Below are positions 52,561 through 62,179 of a DNA stretch of 64,000 bases, one piece after another. The notes under the pieces were generated by a model. The model was given only the letters and a program-made list of their open reading frames with translations, had not been told where the DNA came from and did no database searches. Positions within the stretch are counted from its first letter, which is position 1. Each line of letters opens with the position of its first letter. Source of the DNA: an uncultured Clostridia bacterium (GTDB lineage Bacteria > Bacillota > Clostridia > Oscillospirales > Ruminococcaceae); contig CAMZAK010000001.1 of the NCBI GenBank assembly GCA_947304245.1, positions 121,618 to 185,617 of the forward strand, read 5' to 3'. The translations under genes and the position numbers were made by a program.

Positions 52561-55164
52561 TTATATTATTTCATGTAACATGTCAATTTTAACATTTTCA
52601 TCTTCTTGTTTTTGGTCTTCTTCATATTTTGTTCTTTTAACTAATTCTGCAGATTTAACTGCTTTTTTGAAGTCTTCAAATTTAATGCTGTCATAATTTT
52701 TAATAAAGTTTTTTAAACAATTTATTTTAAATTCTACGCGTTTTAAATTTGGTTTTATTAATAATTCGTTTAAATCTTTAATAAATTCTTTATCTATTAA
52801 TGATGGTGTATTATCTGAAAAAACAAATTTTCCATATTTTTTAAAGAATTCTTTTTTATTTTTAAAATAATTTTTTCTATCTTCAAAACTTTCAAAATAA
52901 ACATTTTCATCAATTAGCATAATGTAATAGTTAAATATTTCATTTCTTGTTGTTCTTTTAGTTATTTCAAAACCTTTGTTTTTGCTAAAAACATCTGATT
53001 TTTCATCTAAACCTTTTTCTAAATATTGCTTTATTGCTTTTAAAAATGCATCTAAATTTCTCTTGCCATCTTCAAAAGCTGCTAACATATTTTTAACATG
53101 CTCTTTTACTGCACTTTTTAAAGTTTCAAATTCTTCTTTTCTTATTTTTAATTTTTCTTTAAAAGAATTAAAAATTTTAAATATGTAGTTCATAACATCT
53201 TGGCTTATTTCTTTAGTTATTGTTTTAGCGGTTGAAATGTAGTCTTTAAAAAAACTTGTATTAATTGAATTATGATAATTTATTGCATCTTTAAAAACAA
53301 GGTTTTCACAGTCTAATTTTTCTATTATAAATAAGGTTGCTAACATTCCTAAACTATAATTATTGAAGTAATCTGTAATTTTAATAGGGTATATTGTTTT
53401 TCTAATATTGTTTTCATATATTTCTTCATGTTTTTTGTCTGGTTTATTTATTTTAACATGTTCATAAACTCTAATTATTGGGTTTTTAGCATTATCTATT
53501 AATTCTTTTAATTTTGGTATTGTGTTTTTAACTTCATCTGGAGTTGTTTCTTTTATTTCGTTTTCTTTTGTTAATTTAAATAATATGTTAGATATTGGGT
53601 TAGATGTAAAATAAAAACTTCTTTGTAAACTAGAATCTAAATTTTCATTTTCATACCTTAAAATGTCTGATTTCAACCCGAATTTTTCTTTATTTTCAGG
53701 TAAATTTTCATTAGAATAGTTGTAAGGCTTAAATGAATATGAATTTAATTTTATTTCTTCTAAATTAAAACTTTCAAGTTTTGAATAAATAAAATTAAAT
53801 ATTTTTTTAGAATTTTCTTTTAAAACTTCTTCTGTGAAAAGTTCGGGGTTGTTTCCATATAATTTCAAACATGAACTAAAGTCTTTGAAAAAGTAAGACG
53901 TGTAACCTAATTTTTTAACGAAATCTTCTATTTCTGTTATTTTGCCATTTTGTTTAAAATCACAAGCTAAAGAATAGGCTATGCCATATTTACTTAAAAA
54001 TTCTAAAATTTTTGGATTTTTCCCATCCCATAAATCGTAATTATCATATAAATCTATTGTAGCGAAATATTTACTTTTAATTTTTTCTTTTGAGCCAAAA
54101 TTTTCAAATATGCTTGGCTCATATGAAACAGAAATTTTTTCGAAAGGTTTTTGTTTTATGAAATAATTTTTATTGTAATTTGTTTCTTTGTAGTTTTTAA
54201 AATGATTTAAATAATTAACCTTTAAGTTTTCTAGAAAACTTTTAATTTTAGTAGAACCTTTAATTTTAGTGGAGTTTAAGTTAATAAATTTAGTAATTAA
54301 AAGGTTAGAAGGATGAAAATATTTTTCATAAACATTTTTTATGTCAATTAATGTAACATTTTTCATTTGTTCTGGAATTCCACCGGCAATAAACCCTTTT
54401 TTAGATGAGTTTAATGAAAATTCATCTTTTTCAAATTCATTTTGTTTACTGGCCATTTCAATTATTGCTCTTCTTTTTTCAATTTCAAAAAGTTTTTCAT
54501 CCTCAAAAAAATCTGGTTTTAAAAGAATTTTCAAAATTTCTTTTTCTAGTTCTTCTTCATAAAATGTTGAATTGTGGTCAATTTGAAAACCAAAAGGAGA
54601 GGTGTGTGCATTTAATGCGGAATTTTTAAAATTTTTTCTTAGTTTATTGTCTGTTTTACTAGACCATAAACAATGTTCTGCTATGTGGATTAAGCCTTTG
54701 TTGTTTTGTTCTGTTGCTCTAAAAAAATATTTGTCTGTTGGAGTTATACCGGGATCAGAATTTTTTTTAGTTAATAAAAGGCTCTCATCCACATTGTCTA
54801 TTGGAATAAAAACAATTACAGCTTTCGTTACTTTGTGTGTGTAAACAAGAATTGGCACTCCTCTTTTTTTATATATTTCTAAATTAAAGCCTTCAACCTC
54901 ATAATCTTGTTTTTTAATGTTTTTAAAAATTTCAAGATTTTTCTCATAAACTTTATTGTCTTCTTTTTCTGAAATTTTAGTGTCTTTAAAAAAATTTTCA
55001 ATAAATTCTTTGGCTTTTTTTAGTATTTCTTTGTTAACCTCAGTGCTTTGTGGAAGTGGTTTAGCAAGCACAAAAGTATTAGAACATTTTATTATTGCAC
55101 AAATTGCCAATAAATTAAAAATTTTTATTATTTTATAAGTTTTGTTTTTTGCGTTATTTTTCAT
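52561..55164 (-). CDS. Secreted M16C-like zinc peptidase, active site intact, diverged member
   Basis: An 867-residue exported protein with its own leader (NKTYKIIKIFNLLAICAIIK, cut after VLA near 34), less like the others. YEVEGFNLEIYKKRGVPILVYTH opens the M16C-like domain. HIAEH is at 160-164 and the third ligand is Glu236 in AIIEMASK, again 71 residues further, exactly as in the 19479 protein. LNAHTSPFGF is the NAxT motif. HPSNLLITKF and the terminal FEDFKKAVKSAELVKRTK are shared with all paralogues. All three zinc ligands are present, so peptidase activity is likely. AAAGGGA precedes the ATG. This copy is 17 kb from the rest and single, and may be the older, stable member. Confidence 0.87.
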   Translation of the reverse strand: MKNNAKNKTYKIIKIFNLLAICAIIKCSNTFVLAKPLPQSTEVNKEILKKAKEFIENFFKDTKISEKEDNKVYEKNLEIFKNIKKQDYEVEGFNLEIYKKRGVPILVYTHKVTKAVIVFIPIDNVDESLLLTKKNSDPGITPTDKYFFRATEQNNKGLIHIAEHCLWSSKTDNKLRKNFKNSALNAHTSPFGFQIDHNSTFYEEELEKEILKILLKPDFFEDEKLFEIEKRRAIIEMASKQNEFEKDEFSLNSSKKGFIAGGIPEQMKNVTLIDIKNVYEKYFHPSNLLITKFINLNSTKIKGSTKIKSFLENLKVNYLNHFKNYKETNYNKNYFIKQKPFEKISVSYEPSIFENFGSKEKIKSKYFATIDLYDNYDLWDGKNPKILEFLSKYGIAYSLACDFKQNGKITEIEDFVKKLGYTSYFFKDFSSCLKLYGNNPELFTEEVLKENSKKIFNFIYSKLESFNLEEIKLNSYSFKPYNYSNENLPENKEKFGLKSDILRYENENLDSSLQRSFYFTSNPISNILFKLTKENEIKETTPDEVKNTIPKLKELIDNAKNPIIRVYEHVKINKPDKKHEEIYENNIRKTIYPIKITDYFNNYSLGMLATLFIIEKLDCENLVFKDAINYHNSINTSFFKDYISTAKTITKEISQDVMNYIFKIFNSFKEKLKIRKEEFETLKSAVKEHVKNMLAAFEDGKRNLDAFLKAIKQYLEKGLDEKSDVFSKNKGFEITKRTTRNEIFNYYIMLIDENVYFESFEDRKNYFKNKKEFFKKYGKFVFSDNTPSLIDKEFIKDLNELLIKPNLKRVEFKINCLKNFIKNYDSIKFEDFKKAVKSAELVKRTKYEEDQKQEDENVKIDMLHEII

Positions 55165-55212
55165 TTGCTTTTCCCTTTCTTTTTTAAACTTTTATTTAAA
55201 ACGTTTACAGCT

Positions 55213-55241
55213 ATTATACTTTAAAATTAAGCATTTTTCAA
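55213..55241 (-). promoter_or_regulatory. Promoter of the 52.6 kb M16C-like gene
   Basis: Minus strand TTGAAA (55236-55241), 17 bases, TATAAT (55213-55218): the same form as at the other family members. Confidence 0.75.
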
Positions 55242-55309
55242 AAAACAGAATTTTAAAAAAATAATTAATTTTACTCAATCTAAGATATTTTTTTATTGTA
55301 AAATATAAA

Positions 55310-55353
55310 AAAATTTCACCTTAGCTGCTATATGCAAAAAAAGATGAAATTTT
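55310..55353 (-). terminator. Terminator of spoIVA
   Basis: AAAATTTCA pairs with TGAAATTTT around a long loop, and TTTTTTT follows on the minus strand. Confidence 0.55.
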
Positions 55354-55379
55354 AATTTATTATTAATTTTAGTCTCTAA

Positions 55380-56858
55380 TTAAATTATAATGCAAATTAA
55401 ACCGTTGCAACCTTCATTAATTATTTTTTCTATTGTTTCTTGTAGTTTAATTCTAGCGTCTGTTGGCATTCTGTATAATTTATTATGTAGCCCTTCGTTA
55501 ACGAGTTCGTGTAAAGATTTTCCAAATATGTTGGACTCCCAAATTTTTTGAGGGTTTTCTTCAAAGTCGTTTAAGAGGTATTTTGCTAATTCTTCAGATT
55601 GTTTTTCGGAGCCCACAATTGGGTTTACTTCTGTTGTAATTCCTGCTTTCATCATATGAATTGAAGGAGCTTGTGCTTTTAGTTTAACGCCATATTTTCC
55701 TCCTTGTTTAACAATTTTAGGCTCTTCCAAAGAAAGTTCTTCCATTGAAGGCATAACAATTCCGTAGCCTGTTGCTTCAACTTCTTCTAAAGCATTAGCA
55801 ACCTTGTCATACTTTCTTTTTATTTCAGCAAGTTCAATCATGCAGGGCATTAAACCAGCTTCACCATCAATTTTAAGCCCTGTTGTTTCACTTAAAATTT
55901 TGTAAAACAAATCTTCATCAAAACTAATATTTATTGTGGCAATTCCAGATCCTAAATCCACATCTTCGTATGAAGCTTTTAAAATATTTTCTGAAGTTTC
56001 AACTTTTTTTGTTAATTCTGGTATGTTTTCTATGAAAATTTTCCTATTAAATGCATCTTTTATGTGTTCATAAACATCATTTTTAAGCCAATGGTCTGAC
56101 TTTAAAATTGTAACCCATTTAGGCATATTTATGTTTACTTGCTTTATGGGGAAACGTTTTAAAACCTTTGTTAGAATGTTTGAAATGCTGTTTTCGTTTA
56201 AATCTAGGCAATTTAAACATTCCACTTCAACTTTATGTTCTTTTTTAATTTCTTCTGCAATTTTTAAAGAAGAAGAAGCATTAGGGTTTTTACAATTTAA
56301 AATTACAATAAAAGGTTTTTTAATTTCTTTTAATTCTTCAATTACTCTAGATTCTGCTTCTTTATATTCCTCTCTTGGAATTTCATTGTTAACTGTTCCG
56401 TCACTAGTTATAACAAGCCCAATTGTTGAATGTTCTGTTATAACTTTTTTAGTTCCCATTTCAGCAGCCATGTTAAAAGGAATTTCCTTATTAAACCAAG
56501 GAGTTTTAACCATTCTAGGTGAACCGTTTTCTATATATCCTAAAGAACTAGGAACAATATAACCTACGCAATCTATTAATCTAACTCTAAATTTCATATT
56601 TTCATCAACTTGTAATGTTACAGCTTCTTCAGGAATGAATTTAGGTTCTGTTGTCATAATTGTTTTTCCTGCACAAGATTGAGGTAATTCATCTTTTGCT
56701 CTTTCTTTTTTAAATTTATTTTCAATTTTAGGGATTATCATATTTTCCATAAATTTTTTTATAAAGGTGGATTTTCCAGTTCTAACTGGGCCAACAACAC
56801 CAATGTAAATGTCTCCCCCTGTTCTTTTTGCTATGTCACGGTAAAGGCTTTGCTCCAT
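55380..56858 (-). CDS. spoIVA: Stage IV sporulation protein A
   Basis: ATPase that polymerises on the outer forespore membrane and forms the base layer of the spore coat. The 492 residues show the N-terminal GTPase-like domain with the P-loop GPVRTGKS at 23-30, the start MEQSLYRDIAKRTGGDIYIGV typical of the family, IDCVGYIVPSSLGY near 109 and the conserved C-terminal end (PTDARIKLQETIEKIINEGC then NGLICIII). GGAGGAAAA precedes the ATG. It has its own sigma-E-like promoter and lies next to sipL, whose product binds SpoIVA in Clostridioides difficile. Presence of a full-length gene argues that the organism still makes spores or did so recently. Confidence 0.96.
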   Translation of the reverse strand: MEQSLYRDIAKRTGGDIYIGVVGPVRTGKSTFIKKFMENMIIPKIENKFKKERAKDELPQSCAGKTIMTTEPKFIPEEAVTLQVDENMKFRVRLIDCVGYIVPSSLGYIENGSPRMVKTPWFNKEIPFNMAAEMGTKKVITEHSTIGLVITSDGTVNNEIPREEYKEAESRVIEELKEIKKPFIVILNCKNPNASSSLKIAEEIKKEHKVEVECLNCLDLNENSISNILTKVLKRFPIKQVNINMPKWVTILKSDHWLKNDVYEHIKDAFNRKIFIENIPELTKKVETSENILKASYEDVDLGSGIATINISFDEDLFYKILSETTGLKIDGEAGLMPCMIELAEIKRKYDKVANALEEVEATGYGIVMPSMEELSLEEPKIVKQGGKYGVKLKAQAPSIHMMKAGITTEVNPIVGSEKQSEELAKYLLNDFEENPQKIWESNIFGKSLHELVNEGLHNKLYRMPTDARIKLQETIEKIINEGCNGLICIII

Positions 56859-56916
56859 ATAATTTTCCTCCTTAATTGTTGCTTTGTCTTAGCAATTTAA
56901 ATAATCCACATATTAA

Positions 56917-56945
56917 GATTTATGCAATAGATGTCCTCAATATGC
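56917..56945 (-). promoter_or_regulatory. Sigma-E-like promoter of spoIVA
   Basis: Minus strand GCATATT (56939-56945), 14 bases, CATAAATC (56917-56924). The -35 is a perfect KMATATT; the -10 keeps CATA and one further base. Confidence 0.6.
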
Positions 56946-56960
56946 AATTTTAAAATAATA

Positions 56961-56997
56961 AAAAATCCGCTAGCTTTTCAAAATAATGCGGATTTTT
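56961..56997 (-). terminator. Terminator of sipL
   Basis: A perfect 10-bp stem, AAAAATCCGC with GCGGATTTTT, the most G+C-rich hairpin here, 22 bases past the sipL stop codon. Confidence 0.85.
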
Positions 56998-57018
56998 TAT
57001 AATTATTTAAAAATTTAT

Positions 57019-58533
57019 TTAAATTATTGGTATTATTAGCATTGTTTCATCTTTTATTTCATCGTTTTCTAAATTGTTTGCTTCCATTATTGCTTCAGGT
57101 GAAGTGCAGAAATTTTTTGCAATATTCCAAATTTTGTCCCCAACGGTTGGGTAATATAACGTTAAAGCAGCGTTAGATTTTTCTTTAACCTTATCTTTAT
57201 TAATAACCACATCTGTTATGTTAATTGAATTTTCGTTTTTAAAAATAAAACCTTTAATTTTAAATTTAACTCTAATGTTTAAATTTTTGTTTTCACTAAA
57301 ACTTGTTTCAATGTTTAAAATAGATATATCATTAATATTTATGTTTAAAAAATTAGATTTTAAATTATTTTCATTTAAGTAAAATTCTACTGGAAGTGTT
57401 TTATTTAAAGATTCTAAAGCCTCTTCTTTGTTTAAACCTAAAATGTTTAAATTAAGTTTTGCTTTAAATTTTAATTTTTTTTCATTATTTGAATTTATTA
57501 AGTCTACAATTTCTGCATAAACATAAAGAATTTTTTCTATGTTAACATCTGTAATGTCTTTTTCAATTAAAACATTTTCATTAATTGAAGAAGTTATTGT
57601 AGAAGCATTGAATTCTTTTTTAACTAAATTCAATTCATTTGTTGTTGAAAAAGCATCCACAACAACGGTTATGTTTTTGCATAAATTAGCGTAACAATTA
57701 ATTACAATATCTGAATCTATGCGTAATTTTTTTCCATCTTGCAAAATTTCAAAATTTGTGGAAATTACACTATAATTGCAATTAAATAAATATTTTTCAT
57801 TAATGTTTGGCATGTCTACTATGTTGTTAATAGGGACAGATGTCTTATCTATTAATGGAGTGTTTTTTAATTCTCCACAATATAAAACTTCAATGTGTGC
57901 CACTGCTTTAGAGATAATTTTATTAGAAATTATTTTACATTCCTCATCTGAAATACTAATCTTAACATCTAAAATTTCTTTTGCAGTTGTGTTTAATTCA
58001 ATTTGTTCTTTAACATTAAATTGTTGGTAATTCCAAATTTGGCTTGAAGTTATTGTTAATGGAGCATGCTTTAACTGTAATTTTTTATTTTTAGTGTTTT
58101 TTAAAATTTCTTCTTCAACCTGAGTTTGAATTTTAGTAGAAATAATTAAATCTGCTTTAACATCTAATTTTTTAGGACTAATTATTTTACAATTTTTATA
58201 TGTTGTTTTAACTTTATAAAAAATTATGGATTCAGGGTTAACTTCTTCAACATCTACAGTTTTAGAAAAAGGAATGTTTTGATGAATTGCCCTAATGTTT
58301 CCACCTTCCTCATCAACATATAAGAGTTTCATTTCAGCGTTCCCATCAACAATAAATTGTTTATTAGAAACTCTACAAGAGGAAATTTGTGGGCTCAAAC
58401 TAAAATGCAATACTTTAAAAATTCCCGTATAATAATCTGGTAATTGAAACTGATAGGATATTTGATGTTCTATGTTTTTATCGTAAACTATTTTATTAAT
58501 TTTAACTTTTTCATAAATAAGATTAGACTTCAT
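57019..58533 (-). CDS. sipL: SpoIVA-interacting protein SipL-like (DUF3794 repeats plus LysM)
   Basis: A 504-residue protein built from DUF3794 (SPOCS) beta domains: about 20-140 with QISYQFQLPDYYTGIFKVLH and VDGNAEMKLLYVDEEGG, a second around 160-285 with VSISDEECKIISNKIISKAVAH-like sequence, and a third to about 440. A C-terminal LysM domain follows (YYPTVGDKIWNIAKNFCTSP and EAIMEANNL). This is the plan of clostridial SipL, which links SpoIVA to the forespore surface through its LysM domain. ATG 58533 was chosen because AAGGAGG lies upstream; an in-frame GTG at 58557 overlaps it. Adjacent spoIVA and a sigma-E-like promoter support the call. A more general coat or lipid-binding SPOCS protein is the alternative. 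Confidence 0.87.
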   Translation of the reverse strand: MKSNLIYEKVKINKIVYDKNIEHQISYQFQLPDYYTGIFKVLHFSLSPQISSCRVSNKQFIVDGNAEMKLLYVDEEGGNIRAIHQNIPFSKTVDVEEVNPESIIFYKVKTTYKNCKIISPKKLDVKADLIISTKIQTQVEEEILKNTKNKKLQLKHAPLTITSSQIWNYQQFNVKEQIELNTTAKEILDVKISISDEECKIISNKIISKAVAHIEVLYCGELKNTPLIDKTSVPINNIVDMPNINEKYLFNCNYSVISTNFEILQDGKKLRIDSDIVINCYANLCKNITVVVDAFSTTNELNLVKKEFNASTITSSINENVLIEKDITDVNIEKILYVYAEIVDLINSNNEKKLKFKAKLNLNILGLNKEEALESLNKTLPVEFYLNENNLKSNFLNININDISILNIETSFSENKNLNIRVKFKIKGFIFKNENSINITDVVINKDKVKEKSNAALTLYYPTVGDKIWNIAKNFCTSPEAIMEANNLENDEIKDETMLIIPII

Positions 58534-58576
58534 GTTTGTTCCTCCTTTTTTAAACACTAAAGCGGTGTTTTAATTA

Positions 58577-58605
58577 AATTTATGAGGACTAGTAAAATAA
58601 TATGT
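58577..58605 (-). promoter_or_regulatory. Sigma-E-like promoter of sipL
   Basis: Minus strand ACATATT (58599-58605), 14 bases, CATAAATT (58577-58584). It differs from KMATATT-N14-CATACAMT at one -35 and two -10 positions. Confidence 0.55.
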
Positions 58606-58645
58606 CTTAATAATCTTTAAATTATTTGTTGAACATATACTCTTG

Positions 58646-58674
58646 TTGACAAAAATTCACTTTTTAAATATAAT
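58646..58674 (+). promoter_or_regulatory. Promoter of the rubrerythrin gene
   Basis: TTGACA (58646-58651), 17 bases, TATAAT (58669-58674): full vegetative consensus, predicting strong expression. Confidence 0.8.
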
Positions 58675-58716
58675 TAATTAAATATTTTACTATTTAAAAA
58701 GGAGGTTTATTTTTAA

Positions 58717-59253
58717 ATGTCAACGAAAAAAGTAGATGAAAAAAGTAAAACGTTTAAAAATTTAAATGAAGCTTTAGCTGGAGAATCTATGGCTGCTTTA
58801 AGATATATGTTTTACGCAACAAAGGCAAAAAAAGATGGGTATGAATATATTGCAGATCTTTTAACTAGAATTTCACATAACGAAATACAACATGCAAAAA
58901 TTTGGTATAAAATTTTAAATGGAGGAATTTCAGACACTTTAAAAAACATAAAATCTGCAGCAAACGGAGAAAAGTATGAATGGGAATATATGTATGAAAA
59001 TTTTAAAAAAGACGCAAAAGATGAAGGTTATGAAGATGTTGCCAAACTTTTTGAAGGTGTTTTAAAAATTGAAAAAGAACATGAAAAAACTTATAATGAA
59101 ATTATTGAAATGTTAGAAAAAGATGAAATGTTTTCTTCAAATGAAGAATGTTATTGGATTTGCAGAAATTGTGGACATATACATTTTGGAAAAAAACCTC
59201 CTGAAAGTTGCCCTGTTTGCAGTCATTTGAAATCTTTTTTTGAAAGATATTAA
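58717..59253 (+). CDS. rbr: Rubrerythrin
   Basis: Peroxide-reducing non-haem iron protein of anaerobes. The N-terminal ferritin-like di-iron domain has ALAGESMAALRYMFYA near residue 18, ISHNEIQHAKIWY near 50 and KIEKEHEKTYNEII near 112. The C-terminal rubredoxin-like domain holds CRNCGHIHFGKKPPESCPVC with its Fe(Cys)4 site. The 178-residue length is typical. AGGAGG precedes the ATG, behind a perfect promoter. The adhE gene follows after 54 bases without a visible terminator and may be cotranscribed. Confidence 0.95.
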   Translation: MSTKKVDEKSKTFKNLNEALAGESMAALRYMFYATKAKKDGYEYIADLLTRISHNEIQHAKIWYKILNGGISDTLKNIKSAANGEKYEWEYMYENFKKDAKDEGYEDVAKLFEGVLKIEKEHEKTYNEIIEMLEKDEMFSSNEECYWICRNCGHIHFGKKPPESCPVCSHLKSFFERY

Positions 59254-59307
59254 TTTTTAAAATTAATATTAAAATATGATTTTTTAAGTTATGAGAGGAA
59301 GATCTTA

Positions 59308-61920
59308 ATGGGACAAAACACTAATTTTAACATTGTTAAAGATGTTGAAGGATTAAAAGAAGCGTTAAAAGCAGTTAAAGCAGCGCAAGAAAAGTTTTCA
59401 ACCTACACTCAAAAACAGGTTGATGAAATTTTCTTTAAAGTTGCTATGGCCGCAAACCAAAAAAGAATTGAACTTGCTAAAATGGCTTTTGAAGAAACAA
59501 AAATGGGAGTTTTAGAAGACAAAGTAATTAAAAACCATTTTGCTAGTGAATATATTTATAACAAATATAAAAATGTGAAAACATGCGGAGTTTTAGAAGA
59601 AGACAAAGCATTTGGTTTTAAAAAAATTGCAGAACCAATAGGAATTATTGCTGCAATAATTCCCACAACTAACCCAACTTCAACTGTTATTTTTAAAACT
59701 TTAATTTCTTTAAAAACTAGAAATGGAGTTATTATTTCTCCACATCCAAGAGCAAAAAAAGCAACAATCGCAGCAGCTAAAATTGTTTTGGAGGCTGCAG
59801 TAAAAGCAGGAGCACCAGAAAACATAATAAGTTGGATTGATGAACCTTCTTTAGAACTCACAAACATGCTCATGAAAGAATCAGACACCATTTTAGCAAC
59901 AGGTGGACCTGGAATGGTTAAGGCGGCTTACTCTTCAGGAAAGCCAGCTTTAGGAGTTGGAGCAGGAAACACTCCTGCTTTAATAGACGAATCTGCAGAC
60001 ATTAAGATGGCTGTAATGTCTATTATTCATTCTAAAACCTTTGACAACGGGCTTATTTGTTCTTCGGAGCAATCTTGTGTTGTTAGTAAAAAAATTTACG
60101 AGAAAGTTAAAAATGAATTTGAATTGCGTGGTTGCTATTTCTTAAAAAAAGATGAAATTGAAAAATTAAGACAAACAATTTTAATAAATGGTGCTTTAAA
60201 CGCTAACATTGTTGGGCAAACACCTTATAATATTGCTAAATTGGCAGGTTTTGAGGTTTCTAAAGAAGTTAAAGTTTTAATTGGAGAAGTGGAAGAAATT
60301 TCAGAAGAAGAAGCTTTTGCACATGAAAAGCTTTCTCCAATTTTGGCTATGTATAAAGCAGAAGACTTTAAAGATGCTGTTAAAAAAGCTAAAGCATTGG
60401 TTGAAAATGGTGGGATTGGGCACACGTGTTCAATTTATTTAGATAATGTTAAAGAAAGAAAGAAGTTAGATGAATTTCAATCTGTTATGAAAACTTGCAG
60501 AGTTATGGTTAACACTCCTTCTGCTCAGGGTGGAATTGGTGATATTTATAATTTTTCTTTAACACCGTCTTTAACTTTAGGTTGTGGTTCCTGGGGAGGA
60601 AATTCAATTTCAGACAACGTTGGGGTTATGAACCTAATTAATGTGAAAAAGATCGTTGAAAGGAGAGAAAATATGTTGTGGTTTAGAGCTCCAGAAAAAG
60701 TTTACTTTAAAAAAGGGTGTTTAGGTGTTGCTATTAAGGAACTAAAAGAAAATTTAAATAAGAAAAGAGCCTTTATTGTAACAGATAATTTTCTTTATAA
60801 GAATGGTTATACTAAAAAACTTTCAAGTCACTTAGATGAAATGAACATTGTTCATCACACTTTTTATGATGTAAGCCCAGACCCAACAATTGCTTGTGCT
60901 GAAAAAGGTGTTGAGAGCATGAGAAGTTTTGAACCAGACGTTATAATTGCAGTTGGTGGGGGTTCTGCAATGGACGCTGCAAAAATCATGTGGGTTATGT
61001 ATGAACACCCAGAAGTTAAATTTAGTGATTTAGCTATGCGTTTTATGGACATTAGAAAAAGAGTTTACACCTTCCCAAAAGCAGGGGTTAAAGCATATTT
61101 CATTGCAGTCCCAACTAGTGCGGGAACTGGTTCAGAGGTTACCCCTTTTGCAGTTATAACAGATCAAAACACAGGTGTGAAATATCCTCTAGCTGACTAT
61201 GAATTAATGCCTAACATGGCCATAGTGGATGCAGACCTAATGATGGACGCTCCTAAAGGGCTTACTAGTGCATCTGGAATAGATGCTTTAGTGCATGCTT
61301 TAGAAGCTTATGTTTCGGTTATGGCTTCAGGGTTTACAGATGGGCTTGCTTTAAACGCAATAAAAACAATTTTTGAATTTTTGCCGAGAGCTTATAACGA
61401 TGGCCCTCAGGATGTTGAAGCAAGAGAAAAAATGGCGCAAGCAGCAACAGAAGCAGGAATGGCTTTTGCTAATGCATTTTTAGGAGTTTGCCATTCTATG
61501 GCTCATAAACTAGGTGCATTTCATCATCTACCACATGGAATTGCGAATGCGCTTTTAATTACAATTATTATGAAATTTAATGCGTCTGAAAATCCAAAGA
61601 AAATGGGAACTTTTCCACAATATAAATATCCACATACTTTAAGACGTTATTGCGAATGTGCAGAATATTTAGGAATTACAGGTTCTAATGACGAAGAAAT
61701 TTTAAATAAATTTATTGAAAAGATTGAAAAATTAAAAAAAGAGATTGATATTAAACCCACAATTAAAGATTATGGCATTAAAGAGGAAGACTTTTTAAAA
61801 ACTTTAGATGAGATGTCGGAAAAAGCTTTTGATGACCAATGTACAGGAGCTAACCCTAGGTATCCTTTAATTGAAGAAATTAAAGAAATGTTTAAAATTG
61901 CTTTTTATGGAGAAAATTAA
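59308..61920 (+). CDS. adhE: Bifunctional acetaldehyde-CoA/alcohol dehydrogenase
   Basis: Reduces acetyl-CoA to acetaldehyde and on to ethanol with two NADH, a main redox outlet in fermentation. The N-terminal aldehyde dehydrogenase domain (about 1-440) has the active-site segment FDNGLICSSEQSCVV. The C-terminal iron-dependent alcohol dehydrogenase (about 455-870) shows VGGGSAMDAAK, PTSAGTGSEVTPFAVITD and the metal site CHSMAHKLGAFHHLPHGIAN. The 870-residue length is standard for AdhE, which forms spirosomes. GAGAGGAAG precedes the ATG. A hairpin terminator follows at 62038. Confidence 0.97.
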   Translation: MGQNTNFNIVKDVEGLKEALKAVKAAQEKFSTYTQKQVDEIFFKVAMAANQKRIELAKMAFEETKMGVLEDKVIKNHFASEYIYNKYKNVKTCGVLEEDKAFGFKKIAEPIGIIAAIIPTTNPTSTVIFKTLISLKTRNGVIISPHPRAKKATIAAAKIVLEAAVKAGAPENIISWIDEPSLELTNMLMKESDTILATGGPGMVKAAYSSGKPALGVGAGNTPALIDESADIKMAVMSIIHSKTFDNGLICSSEQSCVVSKKIYEKVKNEFELRGCYFLKKDEIEKLRQTILINGALNANIVGQTPYNIAKLAGFEVSKEVKVLIGEVEEISEEEAFAHEKLSPILAMYKAEDFKDAVKKAKALVENGGIGHTCSIYLDNVKERKKLDEFQSVMKTCRVMVNTPSAQGGIGDIYNFSLTPSLTLGCGSWGGNSISDNVGVMNLINVKKIVERRENMLWFRAPEKVYFKKGCLGVAIKELKENLNKKRAFIVTDNFLYKNGYTKKLSSHLDEMNIVHHTFYDVSPDPTIACAEKGVESMRSFEPDVIIAVGGGSAMDAAKIMWVMYEHPEVKFSDLAMRFMDIRKRVYTFPKAGVKAYFIAVPTSAGTGSEVTPFAVITDQNTGVKYPLADYELMPNMAIVDADLMMDAPKGLTSASGIDALVHALEAYVSVMASGFTDGLALNAIKTIFEFLPRAYNDGPQDVEAREKMAQAATEAGMAFANAFLGVCHSMAHKLGAFHHLPHGIANALLITIIMKFNASENPKKMGTFPQYKYPHTLRRYCECAEYLGITGSNDEEILNKFIEKIEKLKKEIDIKPTIKDYGIKEEDFLKTLDEMSEKAFDDQCTGANPRYPLIEEIKEMFKIAFYGEN

Positions 61921-62037
61921 ATAATTTAAATTAACAATTTTTTCGTTTAATTAATATAATAAATTTAGAAAATGCTAATATTGTAAGAAGTGAAATATAT
62001 TTATTGTTTATAAATTTTATTGAATCAAATTTTAAAG

Positions 62038-62072
62038 CTTCTCTTGTTTAATTATATTAGTTGCAAGAGGAG
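62038..62072 (+). terminator. Terminator of adhE
   Basis: A nine-bp stem, CTTCTCTTG with CAAGAGGAG (one T-G pair), followed by TTTTAAAATATTT. Confidence 0.6.
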
Positions 62073-62179
62073 TTTTAAAATATTTATTTAAATGTAAATG
62101 AAAAGAGCATAATTTTATAAAAAAGTTAAATTTATAGAATTATTCTTTTGTCATTTATTTGAAAAGTGGTGAAAGTTTT

